A stretch of DNA of 60,502 nt, taken from a virus. The translations under genes were made by a program, and so were the position numbers. The notes below the pieces were generated by a model that was not told where the DNA came from, ran no database searches, and saw only the letters and a list, made by a program, of their open reading frames with translations. The stretch spans positions 1 through 60,502 of the IMG/VR virus record IMGVR_UViG_3300023175_000036. The stretch is one strand, 5' to 3'. Shown here piece by piece: positions 1-7,679 of the stretch; the stretch's first letter is position 1, and every line of letters starts with the position of its first letter.

Positions 1-997
1 CATTCATTAAATCTTCAGCAGTTAGTTCTTCTGCTTTAGTTGCTTCGCTTACTAGTTTGTAAATGTAAGGGAACACGTCTGCTAGTTCTTCGTTAAACTG
101 TTTAATAGTTAATTGATCGATCCAGTTTTCAGCAACATCACTAGGAACTTCTTCTAGTACAGCAGTTTCAAAACCTTCAAATGCTTCTTTGTAGTATGCT
201 GGCTTTTGTAGAGATTCTAGTGTCTTTTTAACTGTGGCGATACGTTCTTTAACAACATCCATGTAACCTGCTAGGCTTTCTGCCATTACTGCTGATCGTC
301 CCATGTAAGTTTTAAACTTGCGTAGTTTGTTCATTTCTTCTGACATACTTACAATATGCTTACCAAAATCATCATAAGCATTGCCGCCTTCTGCAACGTG
401 GCGTGCCATTGCTCTTGCGCCTGTTAGATGCTTGTAAGGATATTTGAATCTTTCACCTTCTGAACTTTCAATATAAAGGCCGCCGACTTTCTTTGCTCTG
501 CCTCCTGGTGCTGCTTGATCAATACTTTCTGTGTGTTTGATCATCAAACGTGCTCCATCAAAATCTTGATAACTTACTCTTGATGTGCCATACATTTTAG
601 ATTCTGTCATGTTCTCTTCCCCGCCACGGTTTTTTGCTAAAAATTTATAATCTCTACTATTTAAGTTTGACTTTGTAATATCTCTAGTATCAAATGTTAG
701 TGCTCGCTTTCTAGCAAACATACGCAATTCTTTTAAAAAGTTATACCAATTGTTTTTAGTAATGTCGCCTTCGTTAGCAACTAAATCTTCACCGTATACA
801 ACTGCTATATTTTTATTATCTAAACTTATACTAACTTTACCAACAGGGCGACCTTCATTCATAAAGTTAAAATCAAAATAACGAGCTAGTTTAGGCTCAT
901 TGGTTACATTGCCTTCCTCGTCACCAATAGTAACACTAGGAAAACGTCCACGTATTTTGTTAAAAAGTTCGTCTGCTATTAAGTCTAAGTTCTGCAT
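1..997 (-). CDS. Conserved T4-like phage protein of unknown function (3' end outside window)
   Basis: The reading frame is open from ATG at 997 to the window edge (332 codons seen), so the C-terminus is missing. The product begins MQNLDLIADELFNKIRGRFP and is charged, mostly helical and soluble, without signal peptide or membrane segment. I recall similar proteins next to terminase genes in marine T4-like phages, but I know no function and see no catalytic motif. The start follows the gp17 stop (TGA at 1008-1010) by 10 nt, and a GATAAATAC late-promoter box overlaps that stop codon. The ATG is only 4 nt beyond the box and no Shine-Dalgarno sequence is visible, so it may be made from a leaderless late mRNA. 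It lies downstream of gp17 in the packaging cluster, which suggests a role in capsid assembly or packaging (inference). Confidence 0.85.
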   Translation of the reverse strand, partial: MQNLDLIADELFNKIRGRFPSVTIGDEEGNVTNEPKLARYFDFNFMNEGRPVGKVSISLDNKNIAVVYGEDLVANEGDITKNNWYNFLKELRMFARKRALTFDTRDITKSNLNSRDYKFLAKNRGGEENMTESKMYGTSRVSYQDFDGARLMIKHTESIDQAAPGGRAKKVGGLYIESSEGERFKYPYKHLTGARAMARHVAEGGNAYDDFGKHIVSMSEEMNKLRKFKTYMGRSAVMAESLAGYMDVVKERIATVKKTLESLQKPAYYKEAFEGFETAVLEEVPSDVAENWIDQLTIKQFNEELADVFPYIYKLVSEATKAEELTAEDLMN

Positions 998-1000
998 ATT

Positions 1001-1009
1001 GTATTTATC
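1001..1009 (-). promoter_or_regulatory. Late promoter box GATAAATAC overlapping gp17 stop
   Basis: On the minus strand the bases read GATAAATAC, one mismatch from the T4 late -10 consensus TATAAATA. The gp17 TGA stop supplies its first bases. Four nt separate the 8-nt box from the next ATG, so the predicted start site falls at the start codon. Confidence 0.55.
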
Positions 1010-2588
1010 ATATGTTACTACTTATGAAGATTGGCATAGGCATTTCATAATCTTCAATATGTTCTGCTTGATTAAACGTATTATACACTCTTGGATCCCA
1101 ATCTTTTAATACTGCCATCATTCTTATAGCAAGTAGTGTTGCACTTATCAAATCGTCAGTCATTCCTGATTTTGCTTGATAACTTGATCCTGTAGCAACA
1201 TAGCCTTTTAGTTCTGATATAAAAGGCTTGCTGTGTATAATCATTTTATCATTTTCTACCATAGTCTTTAAGCGACTACAAGCAGTAATTTTTGTTGAAT
1301 GTGTGGTGTTAAAGCCTTTGCGGAACTTCCTAACGTGACCCTTTCTTATGGGTTCACTAACGAACAACCCCGGAATGTTCTCTTCCCCAAAATCGTTTAT
1401 AACGATTAGTGCCGCTTCGCCTATACCATTATTCTCAACACTCCAATATATGCTATTTGCTGATTTAATTTCTTGTTCTATATACTTACAAATATCACTT
1501 AAAATTCTTATCTGCCCAGGTATACCTGTTTGATTGTGCTGCCATTCAGCAACTTGTTCGTAACTAGGTAATTCCCATACTTGTATTGCAGCATAATCTC
1601 CACCTGTACCCATTGAAGGATCAAGTGCTACTGCATATGTATATTGACTGGTAGGTTTTTTATACCAACGTGTTTGTCCCATATTAAGTATAGGACTATT
1701 ACCTTCCATTGCAGCAAGTTTAATTGAGTTAATGAGTGTTTCGTCAAATACTAAGAATTCACATCCGTATTCACGACGGAACTTTTCTTCACCAATACGT
1801 CCAATCTCATCATCACGCCATTTTTCATCTCTATCAGGATGTTCTTCCCAACTTGCCCTAAATGCATGGAATCCGTTTATGCCTACTTCGCTTTCGTTTC
1901 CGTATTCATCAAACTTTTGTTCTGCTTGTTTCCAAATAGTAGCGAATGTATCTTCATCTGAGTTAGGTGTGCTAGTAATAATAGCACGACCACCTGTTGC
2001 TAGTGTAGGAGATATTGAAGTCCAAAACTCTTCCGCAATGTTAGGTTGCACAAACGCAAACTCGTCACAGTATAGTAGCGAGATAGACATACCACGTCCT
2101 GTGTTGCCTGTAGTTGTTTGACTTACAATACGTGATCCATTTTCAAATTCGATGCTACCTTTGTTATAACTTGTAACACCTGCTCTAATATGATCTGGAC
2201 ATGTTTCATATACATAGCGAATACGTGCCATAATTTCCTGTGCACCTGTGTATTTGTGTGCAGCAATTAGAATAGTCTGATCTGGATTAAACATAGCATA
2301 CCATGCCAAATAAATTGCAGCACAAGTAGTTTTACCTGTCTGCCTAGGCATCATGTTAATGTTAAATCTATAACTATGATATGAATGCATTAACCGTAAT
2401 TGGTATTCGTAAGGGTCAAATAAAAGTTTACCTTTTACTGGATGTTGAATATATGCAAACTTACGTGCAAAGTGAAGATAACCTTCATCAGGATCCATAC
2501 ACTTTGCTAGGTCCTGTATTTGCGCTTCAGTATATGTTTCTTTAGTATTGGCTTTTTTGGTTAATACGCCGTCTAAACTCTTACTCAT
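1008..2588 (-). CDS. gp17: Terminase large subunit (gp17-like ATPase/nuclease)
   Basis: Motor subunit that hydrolyses ATP to pump DNA into the prohead through the portal and cuts the concatemer. It has 526 aa against 610 in T4. The N-terminal ATPase has Walker A PRQTGKTT (residues 81-88), Walker B LLYCDE ending in the Asp-Glu pair at 176-177, and a coupling motif TSTPNS near 206-211. The C-terminal RNase H-fold nuclease has ALDPSMGTGGDY with Asp324 and Asp332, an acidic residue in WSVENNG near 400 and a late DD in GMTDDL. All catalytic elements look intact. A terminator-like hairpin lies upstream, and a TTAAATAC box sits 5 nt before the ATG with no Shine-Dalgarno. It ends inside the promoter box of the next gene. 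It is separated from gp16 by three unknown genes. Confidence 0.97.
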   Translation of the reverse strand: MSKSLDGVLTKKANTKETYTEAQIQDLAKCMDPDEGYLHFARKFAYIQHPVKGKLLFDPYEYQLRLMHSYHSYRFNINMMPRQTGKTTCAAIYLAWYAMFNPDQTILIAAHKYTGAQEIMARIRYVYETCPDHIRAGVTSYNKGSIEFENGSRIVSQTTTGNTGRGMSISLLYCDEFAFVQPNIAEEFWTSISPTLATGGRAIITSTPNSDEDTFATIWKQAEQKFDEYGNESEVGINGFHAFRASWEEHPDRDEKWRDDEIGRIGEEKFRREYGCEFLVFDETLINSIKLAAMEGNSPILNMGQTRWYKKPTSQYTYAVALDPSMGTGGDYAAIQVWELPSYEQVAEWQHNQTGIPGQIRILSDICKYIEQEIKSANSIYWSVENNGIGEAALIVINDFGEENIPGLFVSEPIRKGHVRKFRKGFNTTHSTKITACSRLKTMVENDKMIIHSKPFISELKGYVATGSSYQAKSGMTDDLISATLLAIRMMAVLKDWDPRVYNTFNQAEHIEDYEMPMPIFISSNI

Positions 2589-2592
2589 GCTA

Positions 2593-2600
2593 GTATTTAA
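2593..2600 (-). promoter_or_regulatory. Late-promoter-like TTAAATAC box of gp17
   Basis: The minus strand reads GGTTAAATACTAGC and then ATG. TTAAATA ends exactly 5 nt before the start codon, the T4 late-promoter spacing to +1. No Shine-Dalgarno lies between. Confidence 0.4.
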
Positions 2601-2607
2601 CCAAAAG

Positions 2608-2629
2608 AATAGGGCTTGAAAGCCCTATT
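2608..2629 (-). terminator. Hairpin terminator between the 88-aa gene and gp17
   Basis: AATAGGGCTT and AAGCCCTATT form a 9-10 bp stem with a tiny loop. On the minus strand it is followed by the T-rich CTTTTGG. It ends the upstream unit just before the gp17 promoter box, so gp17 probably depends on its own promoter or on read-through. Confidence 0.65.
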
Positions 2630-2646
2630 GAATTATGATGGATTTA

Positions 2647-2913
2647 TTATACAGTAGTTGTACTGCCTACTTTAGCACTTGCACCTGTAACAGGTTTTTT
2701 ATTAGGTTCTTCTGGATCTGCTGCTAGAATGCCACCGTTAGGAAGAGCAGAACCACCTACCATAATACTTTCTGGTACTAGTCCGTGATCTGATTGTAGT
2801 TGTGCTTTAATAGATGCCTCAACATTTGTCTCGCTGTCATCTACAGTTACAAATGCTTCATGAGGTTTATCTTCAACTCCTGGACCCCAGTCTATTGTTA
2901 CCCAATATTGCAT
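2647..2913 (-). CDS. Small acidic protein of unknown function
   Basis: An 88-aa protein beginning MQYWVTIDWGPGVEDKPHEA. A short beta-rich N-terminal half is followed by a helix (VEASIKAQLQSDHGL) and a low-complexity, Pro/Gly/Thr-rich C-terminus. I do not recognise a family. It has a clear AGGAGAT Shine-Dalgarno sequence and lies 21 nt after the zinc-ribbon protein, in the same direction, ending 18 nt before a terminator hairpin. The setting between the terminase genes suggests a late, possibly capsid-decorating product (inference only). Confidence 0.75.
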   Translation of the reverse strand: MQYWVTIDWGPGVEDKPHEAFVTVDDSETNVEASIKAQLQSDHGLVPESIMVGGSALPNGGILAADPEEPNKKPVTGASAKVGSTTTV

Positions 2914-2934
2914 AGTTTATCTCCTAATACCTTT

Positions 2935-3615
2935 TTATTTACAACCACAACTGCTACAAGCCATTAATTTTTTCTTGCCTGGCTCGCCGCATTCAGGACA
3001 TTCACCTTCTTCGTCATCAGCTTCGTCATCAGCTTCTTTAAAGTTTGCGTATTCGTCTTTTAGTGATTTAAGAATTTGTTGTTCTAGTGTTTCTTCGTCG
3101 TCTTCTAAAGCCATTGGATTGTCACCGCCTGCTGTTGCAGGATATGATTTTTTAGACTTGTGTAAATCATCACCTGAATCAATTATATCATCAATTGACC
3201 CGTAACGCTCATCTGGCTCGTTATCGTATTCTGCTACTGCTTCATCGTCATTTTCAATAGAATCGTTGCAACTGCTCATACCAATGTGTACTTTGCCACA
3301 TTTTGGACAAGGTTCACTTTGCATGCCTGGCTTTAGATCGTCCATGTCTTTTGGACCGTCAACGATATCACGTAGTCTTTCCATATCTCTGCGCATTGGT
3401 AACATTTCTGCATCTGCAGGTTTTGCATCACTAAGACCTGCATTCTTCATCATATCGATTAAGTCTTGTACATGATCTTTACCACTTGCATTGATGCTTA
3501 CATTCATTGAAACAGGAGAGCCTTCAGTTGCTGGCATCGGTGGCTGCGGTGCCATTGGCATTCCTTCCATTGTTCCACATTCGTCTAGAGATTCTAGTAT
3601 TTTTTTCATTTCCAT
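2935..3615 (-). CDS. Acidic protein with two zinc-ribbon-like Cys motifs
   Basis: A 226-aa protein, strongly acidic in its C-terminal half (runs of Asp and Glu). Two cysteine clusters are visible: CPKCGKVH with a further Cys about 13 residues later, and a C-terminal pair CPECGEPG and CSSCGCK, both typical of small zinc ribbons. The segment between them looks disordered. The gene starts directly after the stop of the 170-aa gene (TAA then ATG), with CGGAGG as ribosome binding site inside that gene. A second Met at residue 3 is possible. Function is unknown. The position between small and large terminase genes suggests assembly or packaging, and a DNA-mimic or scaffold role is speculation. Confidence 0.8.
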   Translation of the reverse strand: MEMKKILESLDECGTMEGMPMAPQPPMPATEGSPVSMNVSINASGKDHVQDLIDMMKNAGLSDAKPADAEMLPMRRDMERLRDIVDGPKDMDDLKPGMQSEPCPKCGKVHIGMSSCNDSIENDDEAVAEYDNEPDERYGSIDDIIDSGDDLHKSKKSYPATAGGDNPMALEDDEETLEQQILKSLKDEYANFKEADDEADDEEGECPECGEPGKKKLMACSSCGCK

Positions 3616-4128
3616 TTAATTTGCCTCCGGTGCCGCTGCACTTGGTTCGTGCTCGCGTTCTTTACGAGCTTTTTCTAACTCTTTAAGAAGATCCATAACA
3701 CGGTTATTGCCAACACTTTCTTGTGCGCTTTCGCCAGCCATGTCTTCTTTGGTTAATAAGGTTTCATAAGTAGTATCTTCTGGCATTTCTTGATACTTTT
3801 CTTGCATTTCTTCTGGATTACGTACAATGATATATGCTTGATCAATATTACAGCACTGTCCAATATATTCTTGTAATACTGTTTGTGTTGAAGGATAATT
3901 TAACTCGACTTCAAAATATGTAACTTCCATGTTTTCTAGCTGGGGGAAATCTAGTGGACGTTCTTGTATTGGAGTCTTTTTACCTTTAGACATACTAGCA
4001 ACACTATACTTTTCCAAGCAAGTTTTAATGCTTTTTTCACAGCCTTCTGGTAGCTCTCCTGCAATACCTATTTTAAAATTGTAAGTCTTTTTAGACTCAT
4101 TTAATATTTCTTGAAATCTTGTTTCCAT
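3616..4128 (-). CDS. Conserved hypothetical protein in packaging cluster
   Basis: A 170-aa soluble protein. An alpha/beta N-terminal domain (about residues 1-115, containing FKIGIAGELPEGCEKSIKTC and LENMEVTYFEVELNYP) precedes a charged helical tail ending in an Ala/Pro-rich stretch. I recognise no enzyme motif. It is read from a late box (GATAAATAA at 4151-4159) overlapping the stop of gp16, with a weak CGGGA ribosome site. The order gp16, this gene, zinc-ribbon gene, small acidic gene, gp17 looks like one late unit. A structural or packaging accessory role is inference from location alone. Confidence 0.8.
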   Translation of the reverse strand: METRFQEILNESKKTYNFKIGIAGELPEGCEKSIKTCLEKYSVASMSKGKKTPIQERPLDFPQLENMEVTYFEVELNYPSTQTVLQEYIGQCCNIDQAYIIVRNPEEMQEKYQEMPEDTTYETLLTKEDMAGESAQESVGNNRVMDLLKELEKARKEREHEPSAAAPEAN

Positions 4129-4150
4129 TGTACATATTTCCCGTTATATG

Positions 4151-4159
4151 TTATTTATC
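4151..4159 (-). promoter_or_regulatory. Late promoter box GATAAATAA overlapping gp16 stop
   Basis: The minus strand reads GATAAATAA and the TAA stop of gp16 is its last three bases. The next ATG (4128) lies 22 nt downstream, so this is a leadered late promoter. Confidence 0.55.
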
Positions 4160-4648
4160 TTTATCGAGCCCTTTAAGTCTCTCTAGTAGGCTGTTGCGAT
4201 CAGTAACTACATATCCTTCGCCACTAATTATACCTTCGTCTGAGCCACTATCTTTATCCATTTTTTCTTTTTTAAGTTGTAGCTCAATCATTTTTAGTTT
4301 TTTATCTAGTTTAGCAGTTTTGGCATCTAAACTAGTTTTAAGCATACTACCAGCAACTTCAAAAACACGACCACTATAGCGACTTTCAACATTCATGCCT
4401 AAGTCCATTAAATCTTCATATGCTGTTAAAGCACGTTGGGCAATGTCTTCTAATTCAGAGTCTGCTTTGTCACCTAAGCCTTTTACTTGCGGTAATGCTT
4501 TAGAAATTTTATCAAAGTCTTCTATATCGCGAAAACTTTCTTCATGTGCGAGTTCGTGTTTAGCCTGGGCCTTTTCTTGTGCTTCGGCTTGTTTGATAAT
4601 CTCTTTAGAGTCATCCATGTTAAGCAAATCTTCTAGTTTTTTAGTCAT
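4151..4648 (-). CDS. gp16: Terminase small subunit (gp16-like)
   Basis: A 165-aa protein, practically the length of T4 gp16 (164). The family recognises packaging substrate DNA and regulates the gp17 ATPase and nuclease as a ring. The sequence is almost entirely helical. A central coiled-coil region (EDIAQRALTAYEDLMDLGMN, then FEVAGSMLKTSLDAKTAKLD) matches the T4-type pattern of a helix, a variable loop and a VF/YEVxxxLxK-type helix leading into a Lys-rich coil. No catalytic residues are expected. The assignment rests on length, helical pattern and place near gp17; direct sequence similarity to T4 is weak. It has its own late box 25 nt upstream and an AAAGGA ribosome site. Confidence 0.75.
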   Translation of the reverse strand: MTKKLEDLLNMDDSKEIIKQAEAQEKAQAKHELAHEESFRDIEDFDKISKALPQVKGLGDKADSELEDIAQRALTAYEDLMDLGMNVESRYSGRVFEVAGSMLKTSLDAKTAKLDKKLKMIELQLKKEKMDKDSGSDEGIISGEGYVVTDRNSLLERLKGLDKDK

Positions 4649-4673
4649 AGTCCTTTACCATTATATGCTACTA

Positions 4674-4682
4674 TTATTTATC
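4674..4682 (-). promoter_or_regulatory. Late promoter box GATAAATAA for gp16, overlapping gp4 stop
   Basis: The minus strand reads CGACGATAAATAATAG. The TAA stop of the head-completion gene lies inside the box. AAAGGAC precedes the gp16 ATG downstream. Confidence 0.55.
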
Positions 4683-5115
4683 GTCGCTTGCCGTTGTGAA
4701 AAATATCTTGTTCAGTTATAATTCTAAAAAATATGCCTTTTTGTTTACAATATGCTCTTGCTGCTTCCCACTTTGCTTGATTAACTATCCAAGCAGCTTG
4801 ATTAGCTCTACTTCTACCTAGTTTTTCTTTAAGTGTTTGATTTTCTGGCTTTACTTCTATAAGCTCTACACGTTGTTTGCCTTTTCTATCTGCATATGCA
4901 ATAAAAAAATCAGGTACGTATATTGTATGTTTACCAGTTAGTGGATTTTTATAAGGAATTTTAATTGCTTCTGAAGCCCATTTTGCAACACTAGGGTGTT
5001 CGTCGCAAAACTTCATAAATGTAAATTCCCAACTTGAACGATAAGTTGGTGTCTTTGTGCCTACATACTTCTCAGGATTTTTGAGAGTAAATTTTCCTTG
5101 TGCAAATCGACCCAT
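4678..5115 (-). CDS. gp4: Head completion protein (gp4-like PD-(D/E)xK nuclease fold)
   Basis: A 145-aa protein against 150 in T4. T4 gp4 (also 50/65) acts at the end of packaging so that the filled head can accept the neck. The sequence has the PD-(D/E)xK signature: Pro68-Asp69 in YVPDFFIAYAD, then Glu87-Val-Lys89 in VELIEVKPE. The N-terminus (MGRFAQGKFTLKNPEKYVG) and the SSWEFTFMKFCDEHPSV segment are typical of this family. The active site appears intact. The gene follows the 125-aa gene by 6 nt without its own promoter, and no strong Shine-Dalgarno is visible, so translation may be coupled. Confidence 0.9.
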   Translation of the reverse strand: MGRFAQGKFTLKNPEKYVGTKTPTYRSSWEFTFMKFCDEHPSVAKWASEAIKIPYKNPLTGKHTIYVPDFFIAYADRKGKQRVELIEVKPENQTLKEKLGRSRANQAAWIVNQAKWEAARAYCKQKGIFFRIITEQDIFHNGKRR

Positions 5116-5121
5116 GACATT

Positions 5122-5499
5122 TTAGAAAATAATATTTCTCTTCTCAAGTTTTTCATATTTAGATGACACTTTAAATCCAAGTGTGCTTGTTTTTTCTCTA
5201 CTATAGTTTAATATATTAGTAACAATATCACTTAGTTGTGTTTTGTTTAAACCTTGTAAAGTGTCAATTAACTGAAACACTTTAATATTATCAATTTTTG
5301 CTTGAGTTAATAATGCTGTTGCAACTGCAATAGCACTAGTTTTTTCAAAGCCTCTTTTTTCAAAAAAACCAATTACGGCGTCTACGTCATTTGCAGGATA
5401 AGATACTGACTGTGTAAGATACTGATCAAAAAATTCTTTTACTTCTGAAGCACTGTCGTTAGATTCGTATTTTGGTAAATTTCCTGCTGTATTGGCCAT
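5122..5499 (-). CDS. Conserved hypothetical structural-cluster protein
   Basis: A 125-aa helical protein beginning MANTAGNLPKYESNDSASEV and ending KYEKLEKRNIIF. The middle (residues 35-95) is a run of amphipathic helices (FFEKRGFEKTSAIAVATALL, then LSDIVTNILNYSREK). No cysteine or catalytic motif is seen. Its ATG overlaps the stop of the tube-like protein gene by one base (TAATG), implying coupled translation and roughly matched amounts. I associate this protein with tail/baseplate genes in marine T4-like phages but cannot name a T4 counterpart. A gp3-like tail-completion role is possible and unproven. Confidence 0.75.
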   Translation of the reverse strand: MANTAGNLPKYESNDSASEVKEFFDQYLTQSVSYPANDVDAVIGFFEKRGFEKTSAIAVATALLTQAKIDNIKVFQLIDTLQGLNKTQLSDIVTNILNYSREKTSTLGFKVSSKYEKLEKRNIIF

Positions 5500-6917
5500 T
5501 ATGTATTTCCTATTGGATTTTTCTGTGCAGCAATAGTATTATTGCCAGATTGTGTTTCAACGTATTTATTGAGTAGCTCGTTGGCTATAGACACCATTTT
5601 GGGATCTTCTTTATCTAATAAAGCAAATACTTCTGCTTGAATTGTTTCTTTTTCGTTTACTGTTAAAGAATCATATGCAGTCAAACTTTGTGCTGCACCT
5701 ACAGAAAATGCAGTAACTGATCCTGCAGCAACCCCTAGTGCAACTGCGCGACTAGCAACTTTATCTCTTAGTTCGGCATTTTCATTAAGTGTAGTTGTAA
5801 TTGTAGTAATTGGTAATTGTTTATTAGTTTTTTGTGTAGTTATTGCTTCTGCTTCAGTTACTTGCGAACCATTTCCTCCTGACTTAGGAAAACTTGTATT
5901 TGCTAGTCCACTTACATTTGTACCTGTTGCTGTTCTAATTGTTTGTCCTGCAACTTGGAATGCTTCATTACGTATTCCATCTTTTGTAAGTGTTTTTGCA
6001 TTTCTAACAGTACGTGCTGCTGTTAGAATTGTTCCTAAATCTGCCTTGCCGCTTGCTATATCACCTAGCACACTAACACCACCTGCAAGTACGCCCGAAC
6101 TTCCAAATAGGCTAGATGCACTACCTGCACTAATAGGACTAGGTGTTGAATCGTAATGTACACTTCCAAATCCTTTTGGAGTACTACCTTCTTCAATTGG
6201 ACCATCTGCATAGAATACTGTTTCGTATGCTACAGTCATTGAACTTTGCGTAGGTTCAGCACTTACACTATTATCTAGTGTATCATGTTGCCAACCTTCA
6301 ATAATTGGATTAACAAGAGTCATAGTTAAGTATTGATGACGTGCAAGTTGACTAATTTGTATGCTAGTAAAGAAAGGTTCAAATTGATTATTGTCTAAAC
6401 CATATCTATATGAATTTGCATCACTTCCTTTGTATGTATTAAATCTATCATAAGGACGAGCACTTTGATTTGGTGCGCCTGCACCATCTCTGCTGCCGTA
6501 TGTGCCATCTGCAAAATAATAGTTATAATATGCTGTCCATAATTGTGTTACAATACTATTATTATCATCATGGAAAGTAATAGTACAAGGACTATAATCT
6601 ATTCTAGTTTGTAGGTTCTTTTTACGGTTATATTTGTTTTTAGTTTCTACTTGTATATCAAACTTTGGCATAGTTATATTTTTTACAAGCATATTAACTT
6701 CATTACTATGTCGTTGTACCCATCCTGGTAAAACTTTGTTTACAACATTATCATTTAAGTTAAGAGTACAATGAAAAAGAAACTTTTGCTTAGGAGCAAG
6801 ACGAAAATTATCATCAGTAAATAGTCGTGCAGCATGAGTCCAGTCGCCCATGTTACCTTTAGGTGCTAATGCACCATTAACTAAATTATCAAAAAAACCA
6901 TTGAATATATTTGCCAT
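5499..6917 (-). CDS. Baseplate tail-tube-like protein (gp48/gp54 type)
   Basis: A 472-aa protein. Residues about 35-250 show the tail-tube fold pattern: LAPKQKFLFHCTLNLN, VKNITMPKFDIQVETKN, the basic strand KYNRKKNLQTRIDYSP, then ITFHDDNNSIVTQLWTAYYN. That layout is typical of T4-like proteins that start or cap the tube on the baseplate hub (gp54, gp48), which share the gp19 fold. The C-terminal 220 residues are Gly/Ser/Thr/Ala-rich, with hydrophobic segments such as VALGVAAGSVTAFSVGAA. I cannot decide between gp48 and gp54. The start is fixed by a GATAAATAT late box ending exactly 5 nt before the ATG, without Shine-Dalgarno, and a terminator separates it from gp19. Confidence 0.75.
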   Translation of the reverse strand: MANIFNGFFDNLVNGALAPKGNMGDWTHAARLFTDDNFRLAPKQKFLFHCTLNLNDNVVNKVLPGWVQRHSNEVNMLVKNITMPKFDIQVETKNKYNRKKNLQTRIDYSPCTITFHDDNNSIVTQLWTAYYNYYFADGTYGSRDGAGAPNQSARPYDRFNTYKGSDANSYRYGLDNNQFEPFFTSIQISQLARHQYLTMTLVNPIIEGWQHDTLDNSVSAEPTQSSMTVAYETVFYADGPIEEGSTPKGFGSVHYDSTPSPISAGSASSLFGSSGVLAGGVSVLGDIASGKADLGTILTAARTVRNAKTLTKDGIRNEAFQVAGQTIRTATGTNVSGLANTSFPKSGGNGSQVTEAEAITTQKTNKQLPITTITTTLNENAELRDKVASRAVALGVAAGSVTAFSVGAAQSLTAYDSLTVNEKETIQAEVFALLDKEDPKMVSIANELLNKYVETQSGNNTIAAQKNPIGNT

Positions 6918-6921
6918 ACTA

Positions 6922-6930
6922 ATATTTATC
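6922..6930 (-). promoter_or_regulatory. Late promoter box GATAAATAT, 5 nt before start codon
   Basis: The minus strand reads GGATAAATATTAGT then ATG. The 8-nt box ends 5 nt before the ATG of the tube-like gene, the T4 spacing from box to +1. No ribosome site fits in between. Confidence 0.6.
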
Positions 6931-6959
6931 CAATGTAATAAAGTGCGTATATAAAGAAA

Positions 6960-6978
6960 TAGGGGCTCGAAGCCCCTA
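6960..6978 (-). terminator. Rho-independent terminator after gp19
   Basis: TAGGGGCT and AGCCCCTA form an 8-bp GC-rich stem with a 3-nt loop. On the minus strand it is followed by TTTCTTTATA. It separates the abundant tube/sheath transcripts from the tube-like gene. Confidence 0.75.
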
Positions 6979-7011
6979 ATTCAGTTTGACGTGTTGACTT
7001 AAAAACTAATA

Positions 7012-7644
7012 TTAACCAGTTACTTGCGGAATAGATGCTACAACTTTTCCGAACGCACCGCCTACACCAACACCTGCGTTTTCGCCTGTTTGGATAGCGT
7101 TATCGTACTTAATAGTAAGTGAAACTGTTGCTGGCTCGTTAGCACTGTATGCTAGTGAGTTATAGTTTGCACTTTCCACATAACAACCGTATAGTTCAAA
7201 AGTTTCTAATGCGCTTACTGCATTGTTACCATTACCACCGTCTAGAACTTCAATTCTAGTTACAAATTTATAATCTATACCAGATGCTGCACTTGATTGT
7301 TCCATGAAGTCGAACTGTCTTTGTAACTGTTCGCCAACTAGTCTTGAAACTTTTCCTTCTGCATCATCTCTTAAGTTTAATGTAATAGCTTCCCAGGTAT
7401 GTTTACCTGCAAGATAAACTCTTGAGTTATATACGTCAACAGTCATTGTCTCGAAGCTCACGTTTGGTCTAGTAACATCAACAACTTGCTTAGTTAATTC
7501 AGTAACTTCGCCCGCCGAAACACCAAAGTTCTCCAAGCTCACTCTAAAGCGATATTGAAGTTTTGGCATAAGCAATCCTTGCGATGAAGGACTGCTATCG
7601 GTAGCCAATGGTACTGTGATTCTTGATAGTGATGAAATAGCCAT
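7012..7644 (-). CDS. gp19: Tail tube protein (gp19-like)
   Basis: A 210-aa protein against 163 in T4. It forms the stacked hexameric rings of the inner tail tube, through which DNA passes. The tube-fold pattern is visible: LMPKLQYRFRVSLENFG near the N-terminus, VVDVTRPNVSFETMTVD, a long loop, HTWEAITLNLRDD, then FELYGCYVESANYN and VSLTIKYDNA in the last third. The extra length is an insertion around residues 115-150 and a Gly-rich tail (GVGVGGAFGKV). The gene lies 35 nt after the sheath gene, with its own GATAAATAA box and an AGGAG ribosome site, and is followed by a strong terminator, consistent with high expression. Confidence 0.9.
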   Translation of the reverse strand: MAISSLSRITVPLATDSSPSSQGLLMPKLQYRFRVSLENFGVSAGEVTELTKQVVDVTRPNVSFETMTVDVYNSRVYLAGKHTWEAITLNLRDDAEGKVSRLVGEQLQRQFDFMEQSSAASGIDYKFVTRIEVLDGGNGNNAVSALETFELYGCYVESANYNSLAYSANEPATVSLTIKYDNAIQTGENAGVGVGGAFGKVVASIPQVTG

Positions 7645-7666
7645 TTAATTTGCTCCTATGTTAATA

Positions 7667-7675
7667 TTATTTATC
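7667..7675 (-). promoter_or_regulatory. Late promoter box GATAAATAA of gp19
   Basis: The minus strand reads TGATAAATAATATTAAC followed by AGGAG and ATG. The box is 22 nt upstream of the start: a leadered late promoter with a strong ribosome site. Confidence 0.65.
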
Positions 7676-7679
7676 ATTT

